The translations under genes and the position numbers were made by a program. From Sphingobium cloacae (lineage in GTDB: Bacteria; Pseudomonadota; Alphaproteobacteria; Sphingomonadales; Sphingomonadaceae), in contig NZ_AP017655.1 in the NCBI RefSeq assembly GCF_002355855.1, positions 1,116,001 through 1,180,000 on the forward strand: DNA of 64,000 nt, given 5' to 3'. Shown here in pieces: positions 26,317-35,948 of the stretch (the stretch's first letter is position 1; each line of letters begins with the position of its first letter). The notes beneath the pieces were generated by a model, which saw only the letters and a program-made list of their open reading frames with translations, was not told where the DNA came from and made no database searches.

Positions 26317-27534
26317 TCAAGCCCCCGTCAGGCTCTGCAATTGCAGGATCGGCAGCAGGATGGACAGGATGATGACGGCGACGATGCCGCCCATGGCGAT
26401 GATGATGATCGGCTCCAGCATCGCCAGCGCCGCGGAGGTGAAGCTGTCGAACTCCCGTTCCAGATAGTCCGCCGCCCGTTCCAGCATGGTATCCAGCCGC
26501 CCCGCGCTCTCCCCGCTGGCGGCCAGATAAACCAGCAGCGGCGGAAACACGCCCGCCCGCCGCAGCGCCGCCGACAGGCTGCCGCCGCCGCGAATGGCCT
26601 CGACGATCTGCTCGGAAGCCTGCCGCAGCACGCGATTATGGACCGTCTGCGTCGTCAGCGACAGCCCCTCCATCAACGGCAAGCGGCTCGCGACCATGGT
26701 GGAAAGCGTCCGCGCCATCCGCGCCGCATGCAGGTCGCGGATCAGGCGGCCCAATAAAGGCAATCGCAACAGCGTGGCATCGACGCGATAATGGAAACTC
26801 TCGATTTTCAGCGCCCGCCAGAAACCGAACGCCCCCAACCCCATCAGGATCAGCAGCAGCCACCAATAGCCCGCCAGAAAGGCCGAAACCCCCATCACCA
26901 TCCGCGTCAGCAGCGGCAATTGCTGTCCGACCGTATCGAACTGCTCCACCACCTTGGGCACGACGAAGATCATCAGCGCCGCCACCACGCACACGGCAAA
27001 GACCGCCAGCACGCTGGGATAGGCGATGGCGGTCAGCACCTTGGCCCGGATCACCGCCTGCCGCTCCATCAGTTCGGAAAGCCGCTCCATGATCGTGGGC
27101 AGGCTGCCCGAGCTCTCGCCGGCGGAGATCATCGCGCGATAGAGCGCCGGAAAGCTCTTCGGCTCCGCGCCCAGCGCATCGGCCAGCCGCCGTCCTTCCA
27201 GCACGCCCGCATGGACCTTGCCCACGATGGCGCGGACGTGCGCCTGCTCGCTCTGCCGCCCGATGGTGCGGAGCGCCTCCTCCAGCGGGCTGACCTGCAC
27301 CAGCGTCGATAATTGCCGCGTGAACAGCGTCAGTTCCTTGGCCGAAAGGCGCGGGCTGCGCAGCGACAGCCCCGCCCGCTTGCGCGCCGTCTCCACCGCG
27401 CCCGGCTCGATCCGCACGATAAACAGCTTGCGCGCGTCCAGCCGCGCCCGCGCATCGTCCACCGTGTCGGCCTTGACCGATCCCTTCCGCTCGCGCCCCG
27501 CCGGGTCGATGGCGATATAGTCGAACTCAGTCAT
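26317..27534 (-). CDS. gspF: type II secretion inner-membrane platform protein GspF
   Basis: This 405-aa polytopic protein has two homologous T2SSF domains (about residues 70-195 and 270-395), each with helical bundles, and three membrane helices. The motifs MISAGESSGSLP and YLAASGESAGRLD are the repeated family signature. The ATG at 27534 overlaps the gspE stop by 8 bp and gives the standard N-terminus MTEFDYIAID. It forms the rotor-like platform core that contacts GspE. Confidence 0.96.
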   Translation of the reverse strand: MTEFDYIAIDPAGRERKGSVKADTVDDARARLDARKLFIVRIEPGAVETARKRAGLSLRSPRLSAKELTLFTRQLSTLVQVSPLEEALRTIGRQSEQAHVRAIVGKVHAGVLEGRRLADALGAEPKSFPALYRAMISAGESSGSLPTIMERLSELMERQAVIRAKVLTAIAYPSVLAVFAVCVVAALMIFVVPKVVEQFDTVGQQLPLLTRMVMGVSAFLAGYWWLLLILMGLGAFGFWRALKIESFHYRVDATLLRLPLLGRLIRDLHAARMARTLSTMVASRLPLMEGLSLTTQTVHNRVLRQASEQIVEAIRGGGSLSAALRRAGVFPPLLVYLAASGESAGRLDTMLERAADYLEREFDSFTSAALAMLEPIIIIAMGGIVAVIILSILLPILQLQSLTGA

Positions 27535-29074
27535 CGGCGATGGTTTCCGCCTCGATCGCGTCGCGGCGCGACACGCGGATGGCTTCCTCCGCCGTGGTCT
27601 GTCCATCGCGCACCAGCGCCCGCGCCGCCGATCCCAGATTGGGCGCGTTCAGGAACGCATGGCGCGCGATCAGCGATTCATCGCCCCCGTCATTGATGAG
27701 GCGGCGGATCGTGTCGTCGATGCGGATCGCCTCGAACACGCCGATCCGGCCCTTATATCCGGTCCCGTTGCACGCCTCGCACCCCCTGGCGCGATAGATG
27801 ATCGTTCCGGGGTCGAAACCAAGCAGCGCGCTCGCGGACTTGTCCGCCTGCATCGGCTCCCGGCAATGCTGGCACAACCGCCGCACCAGCCGCTGCGCGA
27901 TGACCGCGCGCAAGGTGGAGGCGAGCAGGAACGGCTCCACCCGCATGTCCCGCATCCGCGTGATCGCGCCCACCGCATCGTTGGTATGCACCGTCGACAG
28001 CACCAGATGGCCCGTCAGCGAAGCCTGCACCGCGATCTCCGCCGTCTCCCGGTCGCGGATTTCGCCCACCATCACGACATCCGGGTCCTGCCGCAGGATC
28101 GCGCGCAATCCCGCGGCGAAAGTCAGGCCGACTTTCGCGTTGACCTGCGTCTGACCCACGCCTTCGATGGCATATTCGACCGGATCTTCCACCGTCAGGA
28201 TGTTGCGCGTTCCGTCATTCAGGTGCCGCAAACCCGCGTAAAGCGTGGTCGTCTTGCCCGACCCTGTAGGACCCGTGACCAAAATAATCCCGTTCGGTTC
28301 TTTAAGTCCTTCATGAAAAATCCGGTCCGCCGCCCCCGTCATCCCCAGCAAATCCAGCGAAATCCCGGCATTCTCCTTGTCCAGGATACGCAGCACCACC
28401 CGCTCGCCCGCCCGGCTCGGCAGGGTGGACACGCGCACGTCCAGCAGCTTGCCGCCCAGCGTCAGCCCGATCCGCCCATCCTGCGGCACCCGCCGCTCCG
28501 CGATGTCCAGCCGCGCCATCACCTTGATCCGGCTCACCACCACGGGCGCGACATGGGGCGGCATCCGCAACGTCTCGCGCAATACGCCATCCACGCGCAT
28601 CCGCACGACGAGGCCCGTCTCATAAGGCTCGATATGGATGTCGGACACGCCCTGCCGCGCCGCTTCGGCGATGATGCCGTTGATCAGGCGTATCGCGGGC
28701 GCATCGTCCGCGCTATCGAGCAGATCGTCGGCGGTCGGAATATCCGCCGCCAATATATCGAGTTCGTCCTCACCCATCTCAATGGAGCCGGCCATCGCCG
28801 CCGCGCTGCCTTCCATCGCATAGTGATCGGAAAGATTCCGGTCGAACTGCGCCGCATCGACGAAGCGCACGTCGAAGCTGCGCGCCAGATGCCGCCTGAC
28901 TTCCAGCAATATCCGGGGATCGCTCCCCTCCCGCACCGCGACCGCCAGCCGCCCGTCCTCTTCCGGCAGGAGCACGACGCCGTGCCGCCGCGCGAACAGA
29001 TAAGGGATGTCCAGCGCGCGCGGCCCGACATGCGGCGGGATCGGACCGGTATCGGGTCCTTGGGGATCGCTCAT
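27527..29074 (-). CDS. gspE: type II secretion ATPase GspE
   Basis: This 515-aa cytoplasmic hexameric ATPase powers pseudopilus assembly. The N-terminal GspL-binding domain is followed by the catalytic domain, with Walker A GPTGSGKTTTLYAG near residue 267 and the Asp and His boxes LTVEDPVEY and STVHTNDA. A zinc domain has the pairs CQHC and CEACNGTG at about residues 400-435. It overlaps gspD by 4 bp. Confidence 0.97.
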   Translation of the reverse strand: MSDPQGPDTGPIPPHVGPRALDIPYLFARRHGVVLLPEEDGRLAVAVREGSDPRILLEVRRHLARSFDVRFVDAAQFDRNLSDHYAMEGSAAAMAGSIEMGEDELDILAADIPTADDLLDSADDAPAIRLINGIIAEAARQGVSDIHIEPYETGLVVRMRVDGVLRETLRMPPHVAPVVVSRIKVMARLDIAERRVPQDGRIGLTLGGKLLDVRVSTLPSRAGERVVLRILDKENAGISLDLLGMTGAADRIFHEGLKEPNGIILVTGPTGSGKTTTLYAGLRHLNDGTRNILTVEDPVEYAIEGVGQTQVNAKVGLTFAAGLRAILRQDPDVVMVGEIRDRETAEIAVQASLTGHLVLSTVHTNDAVGAITRMRDMRVEPFLLASTLRAVIAQRLVRRLCQHCREPMQADKSASALLGFDPGTIIYRARGCEACNGTGYKGRIGVFEAIRIDDTIRRLINDGGDESLIARHAFLNAPNLGSAARALVRDGQTTAEEAIRVSRRDAIEAETIADD

Positions 29075-31257
29075 GGCCGGGCGTCGCTGGCTGGAACTTC
29101 GACGGGGCGCACCACGCCGCTCGACCGGCGGGCGGTGGGTTCGATCACCTGGGGCGGGGGCGGCACGACCGCATCGCCCGGCCCCGCCGCCGCGCCCGGA
29201 GGCACCGCGCCCATATAATCGCGCACCAGTTCGTCTATGCCCGGCTCCACGTCCGGATTGCGCCGCATCTGCATGTCCCGCACATAGCCGTAACGTTGCT
29301 GCGTCAGGCGCTGGGCGTCCTCCTTGCTGCGCAATATGGTCGGCCGGATGAAGACCATGAGGTTGGTCTTGGTCCGGCTGCGGCTGCGCGACTTGAACAG
29401 TTCGCCCAGCCCCGGAATGTCGGACAGCAAGGGAATGCGCTCGATCGTCTTGCGCTCATTGTCGTCCAGCAGGCCGCCCAGCGCCAATATCTCGCCATCG
29501 TCCACGGTGACCGTGGTCTCGATCTCGCGCTTGTTGATGATGAGGTCGCTATTGTTGTTGCTGACCGGCCCGGCGACGCTCGACACCTCCTGCTTCAGGA
29601 ACAGCTTGATCGCGCCGCCCGCGTTGATCTGCGGCTTCACCTCCAGCTTGATGCCGACATCCTGCCGCTGGACGGTGCGGAACTGGTTGTCGAAATTCTG
29701 GCTGAGCGCCTCGCCGGTCGTCACCGGCACCTGCTGGCCGACCAGGATCGACGCCTTCTGATTGTCCATCGTCATGACCGAAGGCGTGGACAGGATATTG
29801 CTGTCCGTGTCCGACTTCACCGCATTGATGATCGCGCCGAAGATGCCGTGGCTGCCCAGTTGCGTCGCGATCCCGCCAAAGCCGCCGGTCGCGTTCATCA
29901 GGCTGTCCACCGCCGCCTTCTGGAGCGTGTTGGCCAGGTCGCCGTTCTGCCTGGTGGTCGTGGTGGTGCGGGTTCCGTCCGGCGCGACCACCGTCGTCGT
30001 CGTCTCCCCCAGCTTGTCGGCTCCGACCGCGCCCGCCAATGTCAGGATATTGGGCGCGGCATTGGAATAGTTGGTCGCGGCAAAGCCCGTCTTGGTGCTG
30101 CCGATCAGGAATTGCACGCCCAGCTTCTTCGCCGCCGCGTCGCTGATCTCGACGATGATGGCTTCCACCAGCACCTGCTCGCGCCGGGTGTCGATCTGGC
30201 GGATGGTTTCGCCGAGCATCCGCTGCACATCGCTGTTCGCCGCCACGATGATCGCATTGGCGCCTTCATAGCGGGTGACGATGGACGGCCCGCGGGTTGA
30301 AATGCCCGTGCCGCTGGGGGCAGGCGCGACAGCGGGCGGCGGCGCTGCCGCCGCTGGCGCAGAGCCCTGTGCCGCGGGCACGGATGCGCCGACCGGCTCG
30401 CTGGTCGATTGGCCGACCAGTTGCTGCAACACCGGCAGCAGCTTTTCGGCATCGGCATGTTCCAGCCAATAGACCCGGATTTCCGTGCCGCTGGCGGCCT
30501 GCCGATCCAGATCGCGCGCCATCTGCACAAGCCGGGCGACGGTGCCCGCATCGCCGCGTATGGCGACCGAATTGCTGCTGTCGATCGGCACGATGGTCGC
30601 GGCTGCGGGCGCTCCGCCCTCCCCGCCGCCGCCCGCCACCAATGCCTGAAGCGATGTCGCGATTTCGCGCGCTCCGGCATTTTTCAACAGCACCGTCTGG
30701 GTTGCCGCCGTGTCGCGATCGATCCGCGCGATGATCTGGCGGATACGCGCGATATTATCGGCATAGTCCGCCACCACCACGCTGTTCCCCGCGCGATTGG
30801 CGGTGACCGAGCCATCCCTGCTGACCAGCGGCCTCAGCGTTTCAAGAGCGCTGGTGGCGTCGATGGAACGGAGGCGGAACACTTCCGTCACGAACTGGTT
30901 ACGATTGGCCGCCCGGCCCACGGCGCTCGGCTGCCCCGCCGCGCCGTCGGCGGGCTGGATGCGATAGGCTCCGTCCGGCGCCGGCACCGCGACCAGCCCG
31001 TTCGCGCGCAGGGTGGACAGGAATATCTCGAAATATTCCGACCGCGACAGGGGCCGGTCGGTGACGACAGACACCTTCCCCTGCACGCGGTTGTCGATGA
31101 TGAAGGTGCGCCCCGTCACGCGGGCCGCATCCTGGATGAAAGCCCTGATGTCGGCATCCCGCACGTTCAGCGTCTGTTGCGCTTGGGCAGGCGCGGCGAG
31201 GGGAGCGGCCAGGGCAAGCGCGACGGCGGCGGCGGATAAAAGGAAATGTCTTGTCAT
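29071..31257 (-). CDS. gspD: type II secretion outer-membrane secretin GspD
   Basis: This 728-aa secretin has a signal peptide (ending PAQAQQ), the N0 domain (LNVRDADIRAFIQDAARVTGR), N1-N3 repeats, then the secretin barrel at about 440-640 (VPVTTGEAL, SDIPGLGELF). A proline/alanine-rich linker occurs in the N3 region. The C-terminal tail of about 60 residues could be an S-domain, but no pilotin gene is nearby. It overlaps gspC and gspE by 4 bp. Confidence 0.97.
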   Translation of the reverse strand: MTRHFLLSAAAVALALAAPLAAPAQAQQTLNVRDADIRAFIQDAARVTGRTFIIDNRVQGKVSVVTDRPLSRSEYFEIFLSTLRANGLVAVPAPDGAYRIQPADGAAGQPSAVGRAANRNQFVTEVFRLRSIDATSALETLRPLVSRDGSVTANRAGNSVVVADYADNIARIRQIIARIDRDTAATQTVLLKNAGAREIATSLQALVAGGGGEGGAPAAATIVPIDSSNSVAIRGDAGTVARLVQMARDLDRQAASGTEIRVYWLEHADAEKLLPVLQQLVGQSTSEPVGASVPAAQGSAPAAAAPPPAVAPAPSGTGISTRGPSIVTRYEGANAIIVAANSDVQRMLGETIRQIDTRREQVLVEAIIVEISDAAAKKLGVQFLIGSTKTGFAATNYSNAAPNILTLAGAVGADKLGETTTTVVAPDGTRTTTTTRQNGDLANTLQKAAVDSLMNATGGFGGIATQLGSHGIFGAIINAVKSDTDSNILSTPSVMTMDNQKASILVGQQVPVTTGEALSQNFDNQFRTVQRQDVGIKLEVKPQINAGGAIKLFLKQEVSSVAGPVSNNNSDLIINKREIETTVTVDDGEILALGGLLDDNERKTIERIPLLSDIPGLGELFKSRSRSRTKTNLMVFIRPTILRSKEDAQRLTQQRYGYVRDMQMRRNPDVEPGIDELVRDYMGAVPPGAAAGPGDAVVPPPPQVIEPTARRSSGVVRPVEVPASDARP

Positions 31258-32108
31258 TGGCCTTGCAGCATAAGGTTGATGGTCGCGGTGGAGGCGCCCC
31301 GTTCAACGGTCAGGGAAACGCGTGCGCCGGGCGCGATCTTCGTCCGCAACGCTTGCAGATCGCTCGCCGAACCGATGCTCTGCCCGTCGACCTGCGTGAT
31401 GATATCGCCTGGCTGAAAGCCCGCATTTTCGAAGCCCGGACCCTTGGCGGTCAGGATCAGGCCGGTAATGCGGCCATTCTCGGTTCTGGGGGTGAAGCCC
31501 ACATCCTGCCTGATGCTGTCCGCCGTCGGATTGTCGCGGCCCGCTGGCGGAGCCGCATCGGCATGCGCCGCCGTGGACCGTTCCTCCTGCTCAGCGTCGG
31601 GAGCGGATTGGGACTGGTCGAGGAAGAGCTGTTCTTCCGATCCGCCCCGGTCGATGGTCACATGATCGAAGGAAACCGCTTTCAGGACGACGCCGGAGGT
31701 GATTTCGTCGCCGACCGCGAAACTGTTCTGCACCCCGTCCGATCCGGCAATGATCGCCGATCCCAATCCCGTTCCCTCATTCAGCCGCACGCCATAGAGA
31801 GTAAGCGCCAGGGAAGTGACGACATTCGCGCTTTCCTGCTGCGGCGCAGCACGGAAGAATGGATCGAAATTCGCGAAAAGAGCCTGACGGGCGGCAGGGG
31901 AAGGAAACCGGGCCTGCGAACCGGACCAGATGCCGAAGCTCCCCACGGGCGTGAGGAGCACCCAGATCAAACGCGCCGCCTGAATGGCCAGCAAGGCCAG
32001 CACCAGTTTTTCGATGATCGACACGCCGTCCATGCGGCGCAAGCGCTCTGCCCACTTCCGTGCAGCCTCGCCAACCGGCCCCTGCATGAATATGCCCCTC
32101 TTTGCCAC
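31254..32108 (-). CDS. gspC: type II secretion protein GspC with PDZ domain
   Basis: This 284-aa inner-membrane protein has a cytoplasmic N-terminus, one helix at about 33-52, an HR domain (SLALTLYGVRLNEG, then AIIAGSDGVQNSFAVGD), an alanine/acid-rich linker, and a C-terminal PDZ domain (ENAGFQPGDIITQVDGQ). It connects GspD with the platform and is thought to help choose substrates. It is the first gene of the operon; the promoter should lie in the 154-bp gap to the divergent oxygenase. An alternative ATG lies at 32087. Confidence 0.93.
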   Translation of the reverse strand: MAKRGIFMQGPVGEAARKWAERLRRMDGVSIIEKLVLALLAIQAARLIWVLLTPVGSFGIWSGSQARFPSPAARQALFANFDPFFRAAPQQESANVVTSLALTLYGVRLNEGTGLGSAIIAGSDGVQNSFAVGDEITSGVVLKAVSFDHVTIDRGGSEEQLFLDQSQSAPDAEQEERSTAAHADAAPPAGRDNPTADSIRQDVGFTPRTENGRITGLILTAKGPGFENAGFQPGDIITQVDGQSIGSASDLQALRTKIAPGARVSLTVERGASTATINLMLQGQ

Positions 32109-32262
32109 CGGCGCCTGCTAGGCAACGGCGATTACGCAATGATGACAAGTAGATGTCGGTTTTATGACAATCGCAACGGCTAAGCTGTCAGCCTTGCATT
32201 TACAGCGCCGAACGATAGTCAGGGCCGGTCAGGAACATCCTCCCCACAAGTTCGGATTCGTC

Positions 32263-32916
32263 ATGTCGGACCGTCAAATCCCTTTTGCTGTCGATGCGGA
32301 CCCTGCCTGGATCGCGCGCCATCCCGGCATCCAGCGCGTGCCCAGCCGCGAGTTGACGCTCTTCATCGCCAGGGATTTCCTGACGCCCGAAGAATGCGAG
32401 GGACTCGTGGAATTGATCGATTCCAGCCGCCGTCCCTCGACCATCGCCGACGCCAATGGCGACCGATATTTCCGCACCAGCGAAACTTGCGAACTGGACG
32501 GCGCCGATCCGCTGGTCGCCACCGTGGAGGCCCGCCTCGCGGCCTTTGCCGGGATCGATCCCGCCCATGGCGAACCCATTCAGGGCCAGCGCTATGCCGT
32601 GGGGCAGGAGTTCAAGGCGCACACCGATTACTTCGATCCCAAGGGGACGGATTTCCAGGAATATTGCGCCATGACGGGCAATCGCACCTGGACCCTGATG
32701 ATCTATCTGAACAAGCCGCAGGCGGGCGGGGCGACCCGCTTCATCAAGATCGGCAAGACGGTCCAGCCCGAAACCGGCAAGCTGCTCGCGTGGAACAACC
32801 GGACCGGCCCGGGCGCCTACAACCCCGCCAGCCTCCATCACGGCATGAAGGTGCGCGCAGGCGTGAAGCATGTCATCACCAAATGGTATCGCGAGCGGCC
32901 ATGGATGGCGGCATGA
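32263..32916 (+). CDS. 2OG-Fe(II) oxygenase, prolyl 4-hydroxylase-like
   Basis: This 217-aa protein contains a P4Hc-type double-stranded beta-helix. Iron ligands are H120-T-D122 (HTDYFDP) and a distal histidine near 192-193 (SLHHGMKV), followed by the 2-oxoglutarate-binding lysine in VKHVITKW. The ATG at 32263 was chosen; the frame is open further upstream but has no family match. The target protein or small molecule is unknown. Confidence 0.85.
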   Translation: MSDRQIPFAVDADPAWIARHPGIQRVPSRELTLFIARDFLTPEECEGLVELIDSSRRPSTIADANGDRYFRTSETCELDGADPLVATVEARLAAFAGIDPAHGEPIQGQRYAVGQEFKAHTDYFDPKGTDFQEYCAMTGNRTWTLMIYLNKPQAGGATRFIKIGKTVQPETGKLLAWNNRTGPGAYNPASLHHGMKVRAGVKHVITKWYRERPWMAA

Positions 32917-33009
32917 ACGATGGGTCCCGTTTCGCCGAAGAATCGCGTGATGCCTGGAACGCCGATGATCGGGAACGGCTGCCCGCCTATCCTTGTGTCG
33001 ATGTTCCGG

Positions 33010-33513
33010 TCACTGGATTTCCCGACGCATGAAGACGGCGTCGGAGCCGTAAGAGGCGCGTTTGGCCGGATCGAGGCGGCCGGAAATGTCGGTGAAACCC
33101 TGCCTCCTCCAAAAGGTGTCCGCGCCGCCGACGGCCATGAGGATGATCGCGCCCTGTCCCGCCCCACGAGCGGCATCGATGGCATATTGCGTCGCGGCTG
33201 ATCCGGCTCGACCGCCCCGCGCTTCGGGCAGGAGGGCAAGATCGTGCAGATAATAGCAATCGGCATCGGCCGGAATGGCGCCGATCGGCTCGTTCAGCGG
33301 CGGCGGGTTGGCCGTCGTCCAGGGATGGGTGACGAGATAGCCCATCGGCGATCCATCCCGGTCCAGCATGAAACATCCCGCCGGATAGAGCGCCAGCCGC
33401 TCCGCATAGATGGCCGCGTCTTCCGTGAAGACCCCATGGACCGCATCGGAAATCCCGGAGACGGCAGGAATGTCGGATGGCTGCATCGGCCTCCAACCGC
33501 TGGGCGGCGTCAT
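33010..33513 (-). CDS. GNAT-family N-acetyltransferase
   Basis: This 167-aa protein has the GNAT core: MGYLVTHPW, YLHDLALLPEARGGRAGSA (acetyl-CoA loop Q/RxxGxG/A variant), and the late strand GADTFWRRQGF. The start at 33513 has an excellent ribosome binding site, GGAGGAG, 6 bp upstream. The substrate cannot be inferred. It lies convergent to the oxygenase gene. Confidence 0.82.
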   Translation of the reverse strand: MTPPSGWRPMQPSDIPAVSGISDAVHGVFTEDAAIYAERLALYPAGCFMLDRDGSPMGYLVTHPWTTANPPPLNEPIGAIPADADCYYLHDLALLPEARGGRAGSAATQYAIDAARGAGQGAIILMAVGGADTFWRRQGFTDISGRLDPAKRASYGSDAVFMRREIQ

Positions 33514-33687
33514 TTCCACTCCTCCCTGTCGAGGCGGGCGCTCTGTTTGCGGTCGGTTCATGGCCGATGTCCCCAATGATGGATGTCTTTTAACCGCAAT
33601 GGCGCACTTCCCGAAGGAATTTCAACCGGATCGAAGGGATTTCTTCGCCGCTTGAATGAAACGGGGCTGCCGCGTTACGAGGGCGTC

Positions 33688-34383
33688 ATGACGCCCAGGC
33701 CTTCCGCATCGCGCCGCCGTTCCCGCTGGATCATGATTCCGTTCAGGATCGTGGCGGGATTCGTGATCGTTTCACTCCTGGTGGTGGGGTTGTACCGCTT
33801 CGTTCCGCCGCCCGTCACATGGACCATGCTGTTCGATTCCCACGGCTTCACCAAGGACTGGATGAGCCTGGAAGATATGGACCAGAATATGCCCCGCGCC
33901 GCCATCGCTGCGGAGGACAGCCGTTTCTGTTCGCACCATGGTTTCGACGTCGACGCCATCGCGCAGGCCATGCGCCACAATGCCAGCGGCGGGCGGATCA
34001 GGGGCGGATCGACGATCAGCCAGCAGACCGCGAAGAATGTCTTCCTGATCCAGGGCGGCGGCTTCGTCCGCAAGGGGTTCGAGGCCTGGTTCACGCTGCT
34101 GATCGAAGGCATATGGGGCAAAAAGCGGATCATGGAAGTCTATCTGAACGTCGCGGAGACAGGGATCGGGACTTATGGCGCCAATGCGGGCGCCATGCGC
34201 TATTTCCATCATGACGCCAGCCGCCTGACGCGGGCGGAGGCCGCGCGGATCGCCGCCGTGCTCCCCCTTCCCAAGAAGCGGGCGGCGGTCGCGCCCAGCG
34301 GCTTCACCCGGCGCTATGGCAACAGCATCGCGGCGCGGATCGGCGTGGTGCAGCGCGATGGGCTGGACGCCTGCCTGCGATGA
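33688..34383 (+). CDS. mtgA: monofunctional peptidoglycan glycosyltransferase
   Basis: This 231-aa GT51 enzyme is anchored by one N-terminal helix (about residues 15-37). It polymerises lipid II into glycan strands. Conserved motifs are AAEDSRFCSHHGFD (catalytic Glu), RGGSTISQQTAKN, and KKRIMEVYLNVAETG. There is no transpeptidase domain. The ATG at 33688 gives the normal short cytoplasmic N-terminus. Confidence 0.95.
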   Translation: MTPRPSASRRRSRWIMIPFRIVAGFVIVSLLVVGLYRFVPPPVTWTMLFDSHGFTKDWMSLEDMDQNMPRAAIAAEDSRFCSHHGFDVDAIAQAMRHNASGGRIRGGSTISQQTAKNVFLIQGGGFVRKGFEAWFTLLIEGIWGKKRIMEVYLNVAETGIGTYGANAGAMRYFHHDASRLTRAEAARIAAVLPLPKKRAAVAPSGFTRRYGNSIAARIGVVQRDGLDACLR

Positions 34384-34433
34384 GGGCATAACCGCCTTCC
34401 CTCTCCCGCTTTTTTCCGCCATATCCTCATCGC

Positions 34434-35867
34434 ATGTCTTCGGCACTGACCTCGTTCGAACCGGCCACCGGCGCGCTTTTGTGGCAGGGGGCGGCGGGCG
34501 ATGTGGAGGCAGAGGTCGCGCGGGCGCGCTCAGCCTGGCCGCTCTGGGCCGCGCAGCCCATCGCCTATCGCATCGAAACGCTGCGCCGCTTCGTCAATGT
34601 GGTGCGCGCGCATGAGGACAGGCTGGCCGACCTGATCGCACGGGAAACCGGCAAGCCGCTGTGGGACGCGCGGACCGAAGTCGCCGCGGTGATGGGCAAG
34701 GTCGATATTTCCATATCCGCCTATGCCGAGCGCACCGGGCAGAAAAGGCTGGACGCCGCCATGGGCGCGCGCCAGTCCGTCCGGCACAAGCCCCATGGCG
34801 TGATGGCGGTGCTGGGGCCGTATAATTTTCCGGCGCATCTGCCCAACGGGCATATCGTCCCAGCCCTGCTGGCGGGCAACAGCGTCGTGTTCAAGCCTTC
34901 GGAAAAGACCCCCGCCGTGGGCGAGATGCTGGTGAAGCTCTATCATGAGGCGGGGATTCCACAGGATGCGGTCCGCCTGCTGCTGGGCGCGGCGGAAGAG
35001 GGCAAGGCGCTGGCGGCGCATCCCGACGTGGGCGGCGTGCTGTTCACCGGATCGGCGCAGACGGGCATCGCGATCAACCGCCAGTTCGCGGGCGAGCCAG
35101 GCAAGATATTGGCGCTGGAAATGGGTGGCAACAATCCGGCGATCGCCTGGGACACGCCCGACATCGCCGCCGCCGCGACGCTGGTGGTGCAATCGGCTTT
35201 CCTGTCGAGCGGCCAGCGCTGCACCGCAGCCAGCCGCCTGATCGTCAAGGACAGCATCGCCGACGCCGTGATCGGGGAGGTCAAGAAGATCGCCGACCGG
35301 CTGATCGTCGACCATCCCCATGCCGACCCCGCGCCCTTCATGGGGCCGGTGATCGACGAGGCGGCGGCGGACGGGCTGACGGAAAGCTTCCTCTACCTGA
35401 TGAGCAATGGCGGCAAGCCGATCAAGCATATGGTCCGCCCGATGAAGAACCTGCCCTTCCTGACGCCGGCTATCATCGACGTGACGGCAATGGCGGAACG
35501 GCCCGATGTGGAGTTGTTCGGGCCGCTGCTTCAGGTCGTCCGCGTTCCCGACTTCGACGCCGCCATCGCGGAGGCGAACAATACGCGCTTTGGCCTGTCC
35601 GCCGCGCTGATCGGCGGGACGCCGGAGCAATATAACCAGTTCTGGACGCAGATCCGCGCCGGGATCGTCAACTGGAACCGGCCGACCAACGGCGCCTCGT
35701 CCGCCGCGCCCTTTGGCGGCGTCGGGATTTCCGGCAATCACCGGCCCAGCGCCTATTATGCGGCGGACTATTGCGCCTATCCGGTGGTGTCGGCGGAAAT
35801 CGAGCAGCCGCGCGCTTCCATCGGAGTCGGATTGAAGCCTGTCGACACCAGCGCGATGGGGGATTGA
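34434..35867 (+). CDS. astD: succinylglutamate-semialdehyde dehydrogenase
   Basis: This 477-aa aldehyde dehydrogenase has the AstD-specific start (FEPATGALLWQG), NAD site VLGPYNFPAHLPNGH, general base Glu in LEMGGNNP, and nucleophile Cys in SGQRCTAASR. It oxidises succinylglutamate semialdehyde to succinylglutamate. It lies 21 kb from astA-astB and follows mtgA by 50 bp, so it is not part of that operon. G+C and codon use look native. Confidence 0.92.
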   Translation: MSSALTSFEPATGALLWQGAAGDVEAEVARARSAWPLWAAQPIAYRIETLRRFVNVVRAHEDRLADLIARETGKPLWDARTEVAAVMGKVDISISAYAERTGQKRLDAAMGARQSVRHKPHGVMAVLGPYNFPAHLPNGHIVPALLAGNSVVFKPSEKTPAVGEMLVKLYHEAGIPQDAVRLLLGAAEEGKALAAHPDVGGVLFTGSAQTGIAINRQFAGEPGKILALEMGGNNPAIAWDTPDIAAAATLVVQSAFLSSGQRCTAASRLIVKDSIADAVIGEVKKIADRLIVDHPHADPAPFMGPVIDEAAADGLTESFLYLMSNGGKPIKHMVRPMKNLPFLTPAIIDVTAMAERPDVELFGPLLQVVRVPDFDAAIAEANNTRFGLSAALIGGTPEQYNQFWTQIRAGIVNWNRPTNGASSAAPFGGVGISGNHRPSAYYAADYCAYPVVSAEIEQPRASIGVGLKPVDTSAMGD

Positions 35868-35948
35868 AAAGGCGGGGCTTCTCGGGTCGCAACTTTTCCT
35901 ACGCCCCGGTAAAAGCATTCTGGATTGCAGTTCGCCTGCGCGTTCGCC

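Noticed and set aside
35868..35948. Cobalamin riboswitch upstream of SUMT
   Set aside because: The gap is too short and I could not see a B12-box-like element.
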